Shown here: in pieces, positions 25,365 through 37,528 of the stretch
How positions within the stretch are numbered: the first letter of the stretch is position 1
Layout: the number at the start of each line of letters is the position of its first letter
NCBI GenBank assembly: GCA_951804985.1
Contig: OX638133.1
Coordinates: forward strand, 71,430,367 to 71,494,366
Origin: Dryomyza anilis
Lineage: Eukaryota; Arthropoda; Insecta; Diptera; Dryomyzidae
Length of the DNA: 64,000 nucleotides
Direction: 5' to 3'
Notes under the pieces: model-generated
Databases searched by the model: none
The model's input: the letters and a program-made list of their open reading frames with translations, nothing else
Told to the model about the DNA's origin: nothing
Translations under genes and position numbers: made by a program

Positions 25365-26553
25365 TAGAGATGGGCACGTGAGTGAGTTTTGATTCACACT
25401 CACTCACGCTCACGAAAGAATATTTCTAATCACGCACTCGCACACTCACTCAAGAAATTTTTTGCTCTAGTCACACTCACTCACAATCATGTGAGTAAAA
25501 TTAAGATTCAATCACAATCAAGCGTGATCACGCGTGATTCACGTGAATCACGCTGAATCACGTGGTTTTTTTGCTATTTCAGAATACATAAAAATACATA
25601 TTTCATTTCTATATGTTGGTGAGATTGGTCGACCGAGCGAGGCACCTCTTATACAACTTACATATTACAAACGCAATGTTAGGGATCTCAATTTTTAACG
25701 GAGATGGAAATGTGAAAGACCTTCGATGTTTATATAAAAATTGCCTCGAAGAATAATTCTCCGGTGAAGAATTCGTTTAAAATCTTTGAGAATTGTCCCT
25801 GTTAAAATTATCTCTGGAAAAGAATTATCAATAAAAAAATAGTCCGGTGTAGAATTTACCAGGAATGAATTGACTTTGGGAACAACTATTTTTGAAGCGA
25901 TTTTTTGGTTACTACATTTAGAACCTATGGAACAAACTAAACTTAATAAACAAAAGGAAGTCACAACAGAGTTATCATGTATAGTTGAAATTGAAAATTC
26001 AACTTTTTACAAAAATGGGTATATCGAAAAAAAAAATGCGTTCTATGTCCATTTTCATGAACGGTCGTATAAAACCAAGCTAAAACTATTGACATGACCC
26101 CACAAAAATTGAATAGCCCATACTAAGTACGGCCGGTTTGTAGGGGGTTAGATCAATTGTTGACTGAACCTTGTAACTTATTCTGAGTTGAAGAAGGGGT
26201 GGGTATTTGACGGTCGGTTATCAAGGGTTTGATTTATTATAGTTCTGAATAGTGGGTAGCCGCCTTCCTAAAGCCTTCTGAGTTCAAGGCATGGCCCTAC
26301 TTGTTCTGTAGTTCAGCATAGAAAATTCGCAAAAAATTAAAAGTGATATTTTTTTTATTTTATGAAATATTCGACTCACTCACACTCACTCACGAAAAAA
26401 ATGTACTCACGCACACTAACTCACGGTCTTTTTTTCTCTACTCACACTCACTCACAATCACGTGAGCAAAATTAGTATTCAATCACAATCACGCGTGATC
26501 ACGCGTGATTCACGTGAATCACGCTGAATCACGCTCATATGCCCATATCTCTA
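25365..26553. mobile_element. hAT-like element with TCAC-rich direct arms
   Basis: The termini are tagagatgggcac on the left and, in reverse, tagagatatgggcat, with 8-bp flanking duplications; this is the hAT signature. Each end carries about 180 bp of cactcactcac motifs followed by cgcgtgatcacgcgtgattc and cacgtgaatcacgctgaatc. These arms are in direct orientation to each other (25380-25565 and 26370-26535), not inverted. The core (25570-26360) has no transposase. Short ORFs within it look like chance. Confidence 0.85.
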
Positions 26554-26561
26554 GTTTCGGG
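26554..26561. repeat. hAT target-site duplication, right
   Basis: gtttcggg, partner of 25357-25364. Confidence 0.8.
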
Positions 26562-26792
26562 GTATTGGTTCCTGTTAGAATTGTTTTCGAGACTTGCATT
26601 TACGTTTCTTATTTATTTTGTAATTCATTATTTCTTTTATGATTTGTATTTCTGAAGGTTCCAGAAGGTTAAAACATTTTAAAAATATCAATATTTAAAA
26701 AGAAAAACTGAAATATCCACGATTTGAATCGCTGGTTCTAATTCTAATACTAAATAGCTGATAATAAATAAAAGTTATGATTGTAAATGAAA

Positions 26793-27024
26793 GTATGCAC
26801 ACAGGGAAAAATTATGTTTTGCAGCAAACATATTATGCAACTCGATATATACATAAATTTCCAGGATTTTAAATTAAATATGTAAATAACAAACCATAAG
26901 TCATGAAATGAATACCAAAATAATTTGAAAAATTTGGTAAAATCTAGTTGAAGATATCAAATTTACGAATTTAAATATATTATGTTTGCTGCAAACACAT
27001 TTTTTCTCAGCGTGTGTATAATAC
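26793..27024. mobile_element. MITE with gcagcaaacat inverted arms
   Basis: The left arm, gtatgcacacagggaaaaat then tgcagcaaacatattatg, is mirrored by the right arm ending cagcgtgtgtataatac. Arms are about 45 bp and the element about 230 bp. Single ends of the same look (tttttctcagtgta) occur near 22095. Confidence 0.7.
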
Positions 27025-28521
27025 AGAAAAAGGTTGATGAAGTTAAAATAGTATTATAAAAGCTCAAATATGCAATGCATTCGCACACATTCTGAACAGA
27101 TAAATAATTTGCAGTTAATCATTTTTTTTTTTTTTAAAACCCTTAAAAAAACTAATATTTTACAAAAAATTATTATTTACAATAAAAAAGAAAGAAAAAA
27201 AAAACAAAAATACTTAAAACTAAGCACTATCTGCGCAAAGAACTGAGTTGTTAAAAATCTACTGACATTAATTTAACAAAAAAAAAAAATAACAATAAAT
27301 ACAAAAAAAAAATTATATTTATGTGTGTATGAATTTTTATTAAAATACATTGTGAAAGTATATAATACATAAAAATTATAATAAATAATGCGTTTTTCAA
27401 CAGTTTACGAGGGAGTTTAGTTCGCGAATTACAAAATATTTCCTATTGAATTTTAAAACAATTTCATTAGTCAGTGCGCCCTCGTAAAATAACTTAAATG
27501 TTTGACAAACTAATATAATTTATAAAATATAATATGATTATGTTAAAAAACAAAACTAAATATATAAGTAATATCACAAAATTGAAAAATAATATAGAAT
27601 TATAAAAAAATACCAAATGTTGTTTCATTTTTTAAGTATTACATTTTTGTAAATATTATGACATAATTCCGTTGATAACAGACTGTTTTAGTATTTATTC
27701 TTTATTATTTAATATTATTCAAAAAACGCTATAAATTACGCTTTCTCTTATAACAGAGAGAGAGAGCAAGAGAAATATAATAAAAAACATACAATAAAAA
27801 TACGACAACCAAAGAATACTAAGAGAATTCAATGACTCAAATGAATCATGGGAGACATAACCTGTGTCACTACTTATGTGCTACAACAGAACGGTAGGTA
27901 ATATAGAATCTGCACACGGTGGAAATTAATATTAATTTTAGCGATACATTAGATGTTTTATTTTTTTTTGTATTATATAGTGAATTGTAAGTGAAACGTT
28001 TAAAAATAATACAATTCAGCTAATATTAAAGTATATTAGTCGAAAATATTTTTTTTTATATTTAACGATCTAAGAAAATGTTTGTTTCCATTTCAAAATT
28101 CCACAAATATAATTTTTGTACACCGAGAAAAATTAATACATTTTTATATTTGTTGTAAATAATGTTTTACTTATTAAGTACATTTGTATTTAATTGACCT
28201 GAATTTACTACACAATGTATTAGATATTCGTTATCTACATATCGCAAAAAAAGAAGTAATATTTATTTGTGTTCTCTATTTTTTATATGTTTGAAGTCCG
28301 TACGAACGAACATGCGAATGAGAGCAGATTTCTACCTGCAAGCAACTGAAATAAAAGAATTGAAGGTTAAGACAAAAAAATAAGACAAAGAATTGCATGA
28401 CATTTATTATTTATTATTCATATTTGGTACAAGTGAAAAACAATATTCAAATGTTTATGACGATGATTAAAGTTGAATATTTAGTTATGCTCCTATCATC
28501 ATCACTACCACCAGCAGGAAA
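27025..28521. other. AT-rich intergenic, no gene
   Basis: Very AT-rich with long A and T runs and a short agagag tract near 27757. I see no supportable ORF or terminal repeat. Confidence 0.4.
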
Positions 28522-28768
28522 ATATCGTCGTTGTAGAACGAGCAGTCACCAAATACATTTTCAAAAACCATAAAACTTTTAATATCTGTCAATTTTTAAT
28601 AGATGTTCTCAATTTTTTAACCGCATGATAAGAAAATGTAAATCTATGAATTGATATTTCAACTCCAAAAATGAATCAATTACTTTTTGTAATATTAATA
28701 AACAAACTCTAAATTTAAATTTTTCATAAAAATGTATTTGGTGACTTTTCGTTCTACAACGACGATAT
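28522..28768. mobile_element. MITE with cgtcgttgtagaacga arms
   Basis: Inverted arms of about 40 bp (atatcgtcgttgtagaacga then gcagtcaccaaatacatttt, and the reverse at 28731-28768). A lone right end recurs at 29587-29628 and a fragment near 33418. About 247 bp, no coding. Confidence 0.82.
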
Positions 28769-28997
28769 TTTTGTTTTAATCACATAAGTATTTATAACAA
28801 TTCTTTTTGAGAAAATTCATAATTTGTCTTGATTTTGAAATAAATACAGCTATAGTAAAATTAAATGCAGATGTAGTTTTGTTTCTACTTATTTATACAA
28901 TGTAAATTAATACATACTGTAGTAAAAAAAAGTGAAAGTTGTAATTTTCGAATATTTTTCTAGACGTTTAAAATAAATACAAAATGTTGTTATCTTT

Positions 28998-29156
28998 AGC
29001 TGCGTTTTTTTCATAATTTAAATTTGAGCTGGAACAAATTTTGTACGCAAAACAAAAACAATTTGAGCTCGATAAATCTATCCAGCTCAAATTTGTTTTT
29101 GTTTTGCGTATAAAATTTGTTCCGGCTCAAATTTAAATTATGAAAAAAACACAGCT
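28998..29156. repeat. Near-perfect hairpin, 72-bp arms
   Basis: The left arm 28998-29069 and right arm 29084-29156 are almost exact complements around a 14-base loop (29070-29083). Tips are agctgcg and cacagct. If transcribed it would fold into one long stem. Most likely it is a young palindromic MITE. Confidence 0.88.
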
Positions 29157-29586
29157 TTTGATACAAATATAGTACAATTTTCTACAGAAATGAATTAAAT
29201 TTATGTAGTGGTTTTCCATACAAAACCACTACAAAAATGAAATAAATTTATAAGCATATGTATGTATTTACTTTAAACATATTTTTTAGATACAGATTTT
29301 TTTTTTATTGAATTTTTTTAGAATAAAATAATGTTTTTGTGTACAAAAGACAAATTTGCTGTAGAACTTTTGCGTACAACATACTTACCCATTAAATTAA
29401 TTTCTTGGATCTAATCGAAATTATATAAAATGAAGAAATTGGCACAAAAATGAACCATTACAAGAAAACAATAAAATGTTTATAAAATGTCATTATTAGT
29501 TTCTTAACAAAAAAGAAACTATCTCAGATCGATTAAAAATTGACAGATCTATAAAGATTTTTGTAAATGAATATTTGGCATTTTTA

Positions 29587-29628
29587 AAATGTATTTGGTG
29601 ACTATTCGTTCTACAACGACGATATATA
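29587..29628 (+). mobile_element. Solo right end of the cgtcgttgtag MITE
   Basis: aaatgtatttggtgactatt then cgttctacaacgacgatata, the same as 28731-28768. No matching left end is nearby. Confidence 0.7.
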
Positions 29629-29689
29629 AAAAAAACATATAAGGTAAAACGCCCTAATTCCGCCATAGTGCCCAATTCCGCCGACGACA

Positions 29690-30615
29690 TACGCTCAAAA
29701 TTTTAATATATCGAAGGAAAATTAATGAATTTACTTGATTTTTTTTTGCATGTAGTCTTTAAATAGGACTAAACATCTGCAAATATTAGTGAATTGTGTA
29801 CGGTATATCAAAAGATATAAATTAAATAGTGGGAGTTCCGGACGGGACAAAAACGGAAGTACATATCAAGGTTCATATGGAAATGCGTACCAATGATTTT
29901 ATTGAAATATTTTAAAAAATAGTTGAAACACTTTGATCCTAAAGTTTATAGTTTTTTCATAATAAATCACAGAAAAATTTCGGACTGCACATTCCGGACC
30001 GGACAAAAAATTCCGAATAGAAATTATCAGTAAGATTTTTATTCTAAAAATTCTTTTTGCGTACAATATATATATTTTTGGAACAATTTACTTTATTTTT
30101 TGCATATACACTTTGTTCCTAAAGCTTACAGTTATTTCGTAATAAATCACAGAATAATTCCGGACATTCCGATGTTTTGTAAAAATAATTTTCCATATGA
30201 CAATATTACTAATCATTATTACGAAATGAAAATTGATGTACTATTCAAATTTTCAGATTTTTAAGTTTTTTAATTTTTATTTTTACTATTTTTGAAAAAA
30301 AAAATGATATACTGTGGTTTTACACTTTTGGTGCTCAAGGTTCCGTACGGGACAGATTTCAATTAGCTGTCAATAATTTTCTAGAATTACTAGGAAATCG
30401 ATGTTTACATTTTTGAAAATTTCGAGGAAATTCAGATTTAGGAACAGAGGATTCAATAATTTTAAAAAATTTGTTAGTTTAATATGATAATAAATGTATA
30501 TTTTAGGTTCCAGACGGGGACCCTTACACAAAAATCAAAATTTTTCCGTTATTTTAGTTTCAATGATTATTTTGATACAATGATACATGGAAAATTGGTA
30601 TATTTACAATTTGTA
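29690..30615. repeat. Decayed tandem repeat, period about 155-185 bp
   Basis: The motif ttccggacgggac and variants return at 29836, 29992, 30158, 30341 and 30508. The block cataataaatcacagaa returns at 29958 and 30138. The units are heavily diverged. Confidence 0.6.
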
Positions 30616-30831
30616 TACACCCAGAAAAAAATTCCCCCAAATCCCATTGAAATTGGTCAATAGGATAATTATTGATTTAATATTATACAAAAAATAAATC
30701 TTTTCTGAATGGCAATGTCGTGGTATTTTCTAGTATTTAATGGTTTTTTCCGATTAAAATAATAATTTATCCTAATGACTATTTTTAATAGTAAAAAACT
30801 ATTATTTATATAGTATTTTTTTCTGGGTGTA
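30616..30831. mobile_element. MITE with tacacccagaaaaaaat termini
   Basis: The left end tacacccagaaaaaaattcc is mirrored by atttttttctgggtgta at the right; about 216 bp with an AT-rich centre. A single end of the same family lies at 23187-23202. Confidence 0.75.
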
Positions 30832-32350
30832 GTAATGTAACTATGAGTATTTTTTTATACGTTACCGTTGACGAAGTAGTATTTTCTTTTCAGATTTTTA
30901 GATTAACATATTTAAGATTCCAAATCCATCGTTATTTCAAATATTTGACCATTTTAAATTTTTCGGTCGTGGTTGACGTTATTCTGGAAATGCCCATAAT
31001 GTTTTTTAATGGGTAGGTAGGTGTTCATTTACAAAAATTGTAGCAGAAACAAACTGAATAATTTAGTTACTAAACTAAACATTCTCATTACCATCTATAA
31101 CCGACTGTATGCCACCTATAATTTATATTGTGAACTTTTGTGAAATTCTCAAGTAAATAAATGCTCATTCCAAATTTTGTTCTTGTCGCGATCGGATATA
31201 AAAACCTTAAATATTTAAGTAAAAAACTTAAAAAAAAACGGTAAAATTAATAGAAAATTTATCTGGTCAAGAAAAAATAATATATATAAATTTTGAATAT
31301 AAGTGAATTTTCGTATTTATTGTGAAATCGCATTAGTAATATTTACTGTTAATTTCAATAATAATCGCTTAACATCAAGAAATGTTTTACTGCTTGATTC
31401 AATTATGTGTGTGTGTGTGTATATAGACTCATTTATTTAAATACACTTGAAAATATTTATCAAAGTTCTCATTCAAACCATGCGATTAGTACAAAAAATT
31501 GATTTTTCAAACAAATTCTAACCGATTTTAACATTAAAATCCATTAGAAAAATCCAATTTAAAATCATTCGAGATTGAAATTCGATCGAAGAGTGAAAAA
31601 TGATTCCAAATTTCTATAAGTAACTAATACATTAAGTGTTAATTAATGCTAAACTGATAATTGAAAAAACCCACATATTTTTACTTCTCGGAAAAAAAGC
31701 TCTCTTTCGAAATGACAATAATATTTATGAAATTCTAGTGTCAATGATCTTTTTGCCGGCTTTTATTATAAATGCATATAATATATGTATTTTGTTGTGT
31801 CAAACATTGTACACAATTGGTTGACTTTAACTCATATTTGTATGTGTTATGTATTGACGTATCTAAATTAATACAAATTGCTATAAACGTATCTTTTATT
31901 ATGCAGTTACGCATTCGTAAGTACTTCGTTTGTATTTATTTGATATATCTTATAAATCTAAACTTGTAGTAGGTACGCACGTGACTTCAAAAATGCGTAT
32001 TTCAGTGGATTTTCTAATAACTCGCAGCAATTACGGTCATTTTGTTACAACTAAAACATTTAGATTATTTAGGTCATGGTCATGTATTCGGTAATAAATA
32101 AATGTCTTAATTTTATGCAATTTCTCATGTATTTTATTAATCAAATAATAAATAATGCAATTGTAGAACACAACAAGGTTTCAGGTTTATTACAATAACA
32201 GAGTTTAACATAAAAAATTAATAGTATTCGGTCAACGGATTAAGGTTTATTAGACCAAAAAATATGCGTATATTGGCGTTTTAAAAGTTAATGCATATAT
32301 TTTTTAAAAGGTAATTCATAAAATGGAATTTAACTTATTTTTATCATATA
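30832..32350. other. AT-rich intergenic, no gene
   Basis: Contains a short (gt)n tract at about 31404-31421. The ORFs here are AT-driven and unlike known proteins. Confidence 0.4.
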
Positions 32351-32927
32351 TACACTCAAAATAAAAAGTCTGTAACAGTAGCACAAAAAAGTTGCCAATA
32401 TAGCAAAAATGTTTGCTGATAAGAGGAAAGCCCCGGATTTTGCTGAAACAGCAAATGACAGTTAGCTGTTTCAGTAAACTTTTTTATGCTATTAGAGCAC
32501 ACCATTTTAGCTGTTTTAACTAAATTTTTTACAGTTAATTCCAATTCATAAAAAAAGAAAATAAAAAAATATTTTTTTTTGTATTTTAATATTTTTTTTA
32601 CTTCTGATATATTTTTTTATTTTTATATTATTATTTTTTTTTATCTCATATTTTTATTTTACCTTTATTTCACTCTTGCAAACATGTTGTCGAATAAGAG
32701 TCTACGAATTATATGCACATTTAGCTGCATTTAGCTCGTGACAGTACAGGTTAGCTACACAAGCGATATGCACACCAGTGACATTAGCACGATCTTGATC
32801 ACTAGCAGAACTAAGATTCTCAGCAAACAGTTCGTTATTGCAAATAAAAGTATGCTGTAAATGCAATTTAAAGTTTGCTAAAATTTAGCATTCAGAGTTT
32901 AACAGCAGACTTTTTATTTTGAGTGTA
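32351..32927. mobile_element. TACACTC-terminus element, copy B, intact
   Basis: Terminal inverted repeats tacactcaaaataaaaagtc at both ends bound 577 bp. The ends show TA, which fits a TA-targeting DNA transposon. Inside are gctgaaacagcaa-type short palindromes and a T-rich tract. It is non-coding. Confidence 0.85.
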
Positions 32928-34729
32928 GTTTTCGTATTTGTTAGACGAGCTAAAGCTCGAATCACACATTTTCATAATTGAGGCAATTTGGTTGATGCTT
33001 TTTTAAACCTTGTACTGAAACCAGTGATGCCAACTTGGTGGGTTTTGAAAATTTAAACGCAAAGAAAAATTGTACGGGCAGTGTGTTTTTTATCATTTAC
33101 CACTTTTTTTTATTGAATTTACATGAAATTATTCTTTTTATGTTGCATAATTTTTCACTGTGACTGTGACAATGGACCGAAGCTGCTAACGGTTCGATTG
33201 TGTTAAGACGGATTCGAGCCTAATTCATTTCAAGATATAGTTCTGAAATGGATCTATTCGTCGTAGAGGTAAAACTCACCAATGTAATTTATAAAAAAAC
33301 TTATTTTATATATTTTTGTTAATACTATAAAAATTTGTTGATAAATTTTAAAAATATAAATACCATTGTAGGCCAATGTAGGCCTAAACATTAAACATTT
33401 TTAAATATAGTTGGTAATGTCTACAACGACGATGTGATCGAAATAAAAAAAGAATGAATGGGAAACAAAATAATTGGACCGATATCATAATGAAATCGCA
33501 TTTTTTGCTCGGATTGAGCTCAAGAAATATACGAGATTTCTAAGAGCTCCGAGACATGGCAGACTAGTGTTAGTTTTGTCTGAATAGTTTTTGTGATAAT
33601 TTTTTATTTATTAAATGGAGTTCTAAATTAAATGGATATTGATCCACTCATTGCCATAAAAATAAAATTCGATTTAAAACCATCTATTTTTTATTAAATT
33701 AATTTTCTTCAATTATTTTTAAGAAAAATGATTATGAAAAATACAAAAAAAATACATATTTTACACACTCAATAAAAATATTTAAAAATAACTAAAATCG
33801 TTTTATTCAAGACAATATGGGTCATTTTGACCCAATTTGTGCAGAAGGGTCAAGGAATACATATTCATGGCTAAATCATATTTGCCAAGTATAATACAAT
33901 ACATCACTATATTATAGTGATATTCTTACATTAATAATTTTAAAAATTTATAAAAACGGTTAAAAAAAAACGGTTTTTGCCGTGTTTCGTAGGGTTTTGC
34001 TTTTGAAAAGTTGGCAACACTTACTGAAACTGTCATGTTCATACAAATTTGCGTCAACCTGAAATTTCCCATCATTTATTGATATTTGAAAAAATTGGGT
34101 TACTTGTGGATGCTTTGCATCAATCGTGTGATGCCTTAGAAACTCTATTTAAAATCCTCAATCTTCACACAATAGAAAGACGAACAATTACAAACAAAAA
34201 AACAAATTTGACTGAAACTAGATGACGTCTCAGATAACAAATACTTGACAAGACCAATCCATGACATGTCTATAATTCGCAGAAAAGTGACATTTCTCTA
34301 TCCACCAACACATATTTGGATGAAATTTGCGGCATACATCAATTGCCTCGGACGCATTATAACTTTGATAACTCTCTAATGCTCGGATGTCCGACATGTC
34401 GTTTTAAAGTTTTAGATCTAAATAAAGTAATATTGTGGTAATTTCATTACAAAGTATACCACTGTATATTTTTTTGATAATATACTGGAAATCGTTGGCC
34501 AACCCTGAAAGAAATACATATTTCAATTAACTCACAATTTCACAAATAAAAAAAATTAAAACCACAAAATTTTGATAATTTCAAATGTAGAAATAAAGAC
34601 TCGTTTTTAAACTTCATTGTTTGTAAATTTCAAATTTTCAATCGGACTTCGAAGAACAAAACAATCGAAACTACAATTTTTCCATTAAGCAATTTAGTAG
34701 CGCTCTGAAATTGGAATAATTTATGGGCC
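32928..34729. other. AT-rich intergenic, no gene
   Basis: No ORF or repeat that I can support, apart from a fragment (tctacaacgacgat) of the 28522 MITE near 33418. Confidence 0.4.
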
Positions 34730-35080
34730 CGCAGAAAAATGCTCATTAATGTTTCTCATTTAAGACTGTTTTTGGAGCTCTCCAAAATATTAATTATAAA
34801 TGTGTCATATTAGACTACTAAAAGCATCAAATTTAAAACTGTTTCTGAGTACTCAGAAAATGCACTTACAAAAGTTTTATATTTTAGATTGTTTAGATTT
34901 GACTCATAAAAGAGTCTTACTCATTAGCGCTTTAAGAGCCCTCTCTAATGAAACTCATAGAAGCATCAAATTTAAGAAGATTTTAGAAGCACTCAGAAAA
35001 GTGTGTCACAAAAGTATATTATTTATGCTGGCTTTAGGAGCCTACTGTTTAAATAAAATTGATATACTGTATTCATTATG
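34730..35080. repeat. Decayed tandem repeat
   Basis: Two diverged units, each with agcatcaaatttaa followed by actcagaaaa and cacaaaag (34823 and 34972), preceded by a third, weaker unit. The 93-codon ORF here is carried by the repeat and is not gene-like. Confidence 0.55.
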
Positions 35081-35138
35081 AATTTGAAATTGAATAAAAA
35101 TTCAATTCAAAGTTGAACTCACAAACATAAATATTTCA

Positions 35139-35365
35139 TGCACAGAAAAAATAGTCGACGTAAATATAGCAACCGATATTATTGCATTCATTAATCAATC
35201 TAGCAATGAATTTCGCTGGTTTAATGAAAACATTTGCTATTCTCCGTTAAATCAGCAATTCCGTTCGCTAATATGAATATTTGTATGTCAATGCAGCAAA
35301 CGTAATTAGTCGGCGCAGTTAATATCGATTGCTATATTTACGTCGATTATTTGTTTCATGTGTGG
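35139..35365. mobile_element. MITE with tcgacgtaaatatagcaa arms, copy 1
   Basis: Inverted arms of about 40 bp (cacagaaaaaatagtcgacg then taaatatagcaaccgatatt, and the reverse). The centre includes aatcagcaattccgtt. A second copy begins at 62681. Confidence 0.82.
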
Positions 35366-35624
35366 ATTTACTTGAAATGGATGCATGGATGTCTGGACTA
35401 AGAAAAACATGAATGTTTTAAGAGTATTTAAAATGATTATAAATATTTGGATTTGAAGGCTTTTGCCCTTTACCTAAATTTCGGAAGCCTCTTTGGGCTC
35501 TTTTTAGTACTGAAATAATATTGTTGTAGAAGTAACAATAGTCACACAGAAGTCTACTTTTTAGATTCTTTTTAGTGCTCAAATATGAATGTTTTGTAGT
35601 ATATTTCATATTTTGGGCTCAGAT

Positions 35625-36389
35625 TAGTGATGGGGGCGTGCCTGTTTTTGATGGCACGGCCACGCCGATAGGTGACACGCACGAGCCCGACGAGTAAATT
35701 TACAGGCACGCACGAGAAGCACGATAAAAAAAAAACACGGGATTTAAAAAAACACGAAGAAACACGAAAGAAGCACGTAAAACATGAAAAACAATACCGG
35801 AATCGTTAAGTTTTTGGTAATCAGAATCGTTATTAAAAATGTGTTGAACCAGAACTGGCATCGGAACATATATATTTTTTCTGGTTGGAATAGGTACCGC
35901 TATTTTAAAAATATCGGAACCATAACTGGAACAGATATTATAGTCCCTATCAGGGAACGCAAAAAATCGGAATCGGAAACATTATTAAAAATGTATGGAA
36001 CCGGAATCGAAACCCATTTAATTTGTTGGTTGAAAACGGAATCAGAACCGAAACCACAATTTTTAAAATCTTGGAACCCGAACCGGAACCGATATTCCAA
36101 TAGGTTTTAGTCCCTATAATAAATAATTCAAAAATTAAGTTTCTCTCTTAAATCCATAAGTAAAACTGTAAACAGATTTTTAAGAAAAGGTTAAAATACA
36201 TCAACATTTTTATTTTCTGAAGCTTTAAGTAAGGGTTTTTTTTAAATTGGGTAGAAACTATAAAAAAACATCTTGAATGGGCGCGTGCCTGATTTTGGCA
36301 CGGACACGACAGCAACTAGCATGCACGGAGATTTGCACGCACGAACTTAGATTTTCGGGCGTGACACGAAAAAAGCACGACCATCTCTA
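35625..36389. mobile_element. hAT-like element with GCACG and AACCGGAA motifs
   Basis: The ends are tagtgatgggggcgtgcc and, in reverse, tagagatggtcgtgc. The flanks are gctcagat (35617-35624) and gctcatat (36390-36397), an 8-bp duplication with one mismatch. Subterminal parts are rich in gcacg and gacacg. The core (35784-36110) is rich in ggaaccggaa-like words, which is why it is open in two frames. There is no transposase. Confidence 0.82.
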
Positions 36390-36397
36390 GCTCATAT

Positions 36398-37400
36398 AAT
36401 GGTGTATATAACTTTAAAAACATTTTAATCAAGTTTTCTGATTAATTTAAAATTACACAATTTTATTGAACAGCATTTAAACTTGCATTAAGTCAACATT
36501 TATTTTTAAAATAATAAAAAAAATATAAAGAAGTATTTAAAACTTTATAAATATTATGCGACTTAAAAGTTTTTTTTTAATACAAAATTGAGTTTTATCA
36601 AAATAATGATCTCGATTCAATCAATATTTAGATAAATTGAATATTTAATTTTTTTTTCAGTAAATCATAAATTGATTAATCAAAAAGTATAAGTAATCGA
36701 TTAATTGCACAACCCTAATATATATATCATCAAAGTGATCGAAGAGTCTGCTACTTTTTCGGAAACTACTGAAAACTTGCAAAATGACTTCCTCAAATCT
36801 GGAGTGCATTTTTAATTAAGGTTCAAGCCTTAAAAACGCATGTTGATATTGCATTAAAATACGATCAAAACTAAACAAATAACGTATCCATTAACGTGCC
36901 AGAAATGCGCCCACATAAAAGCCATGACCGCGCCAGACTCTAATGTAATTATTATATAATTAAATTGTTTTTATTGTAATTGCAATTCGAAAAAATCGAC
37001 ATTTTGCACTAATATTACGCGAGCAGACATTTTTGGCAAATGTCAACACATTTTGAGTTGTGCAAATAGTAGGCCCAAAAAACAAAAACAAAAAACCGAC
37101 GGGAAGCCCAAAAAATGCAGCCACACAACTAAATCGCAGGTTCCCCTCTCACGTCCAACACTAAAAATAAAGCACCGTAAAACTTTTCGTAACGTTTTCG
37201 AAAAACCATTACGCACAACCAGTACTTAGTATGCAAACATTGTAGCCTGCGTTTATTGAACGGTTCGAAACGTACCGAACGGATTGATCGATAAAAAACG
37301 ATAAAAGCAAAAAGTCGCGTACATCGTACTTGCATTGTTGTAATTTTTGTAATTTATTATGCAAAAAAAAATCAATTGAAACTGAAATTTTTATAGTGTG
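36398..37400. other. Upstream region of the Tweedle gene
   Basis: The part from about 36850 onward is less AT-biased than the rest. It probably contains regulatory sequence, but no site can be named with confidence. Confidence 0.4.
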
Positions 37401-37410
37401 TGATACAAAG

Positions 37411-37448
37411 TATAAAAAGCATAACTGACCCAGGTTTAGATGTCACTC
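37411..37448 (+). promoter_or_regulatory. TATA-type core promoter of the Tweedle gene
   Basis: tataaaaag starts at 37411, and an initiator-like tcactc sits at 37443-37448, a normal 30-33 bp spacing. This predicts a 5' UTR of about 85 nt. Confidence 0.7.
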
Positions 37449-37528
37449 AACAACGTGCATCGTTCCAAGCAACATACACAGAATTGTATATCGAAAAATA
37501 CCGAAATAGTTAGAAAATCTCAAATAAA

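Noticed and set aside
25870..26097. 75-codon ORF as a transposase piece
   Set aside because: It has no transposase motif and lies in the non-coding core of a hAT-like element.
34800..35081. 93-codon ORF as a gene
   Set aside because: It spans a decayed tandem repeat; the two halves translate related repeat units.
35784..36110. 108-codon ORF and its antisense ORF
   Set aside because: Both come from ggaaccggaa-type repeats inside a hAT-like element.
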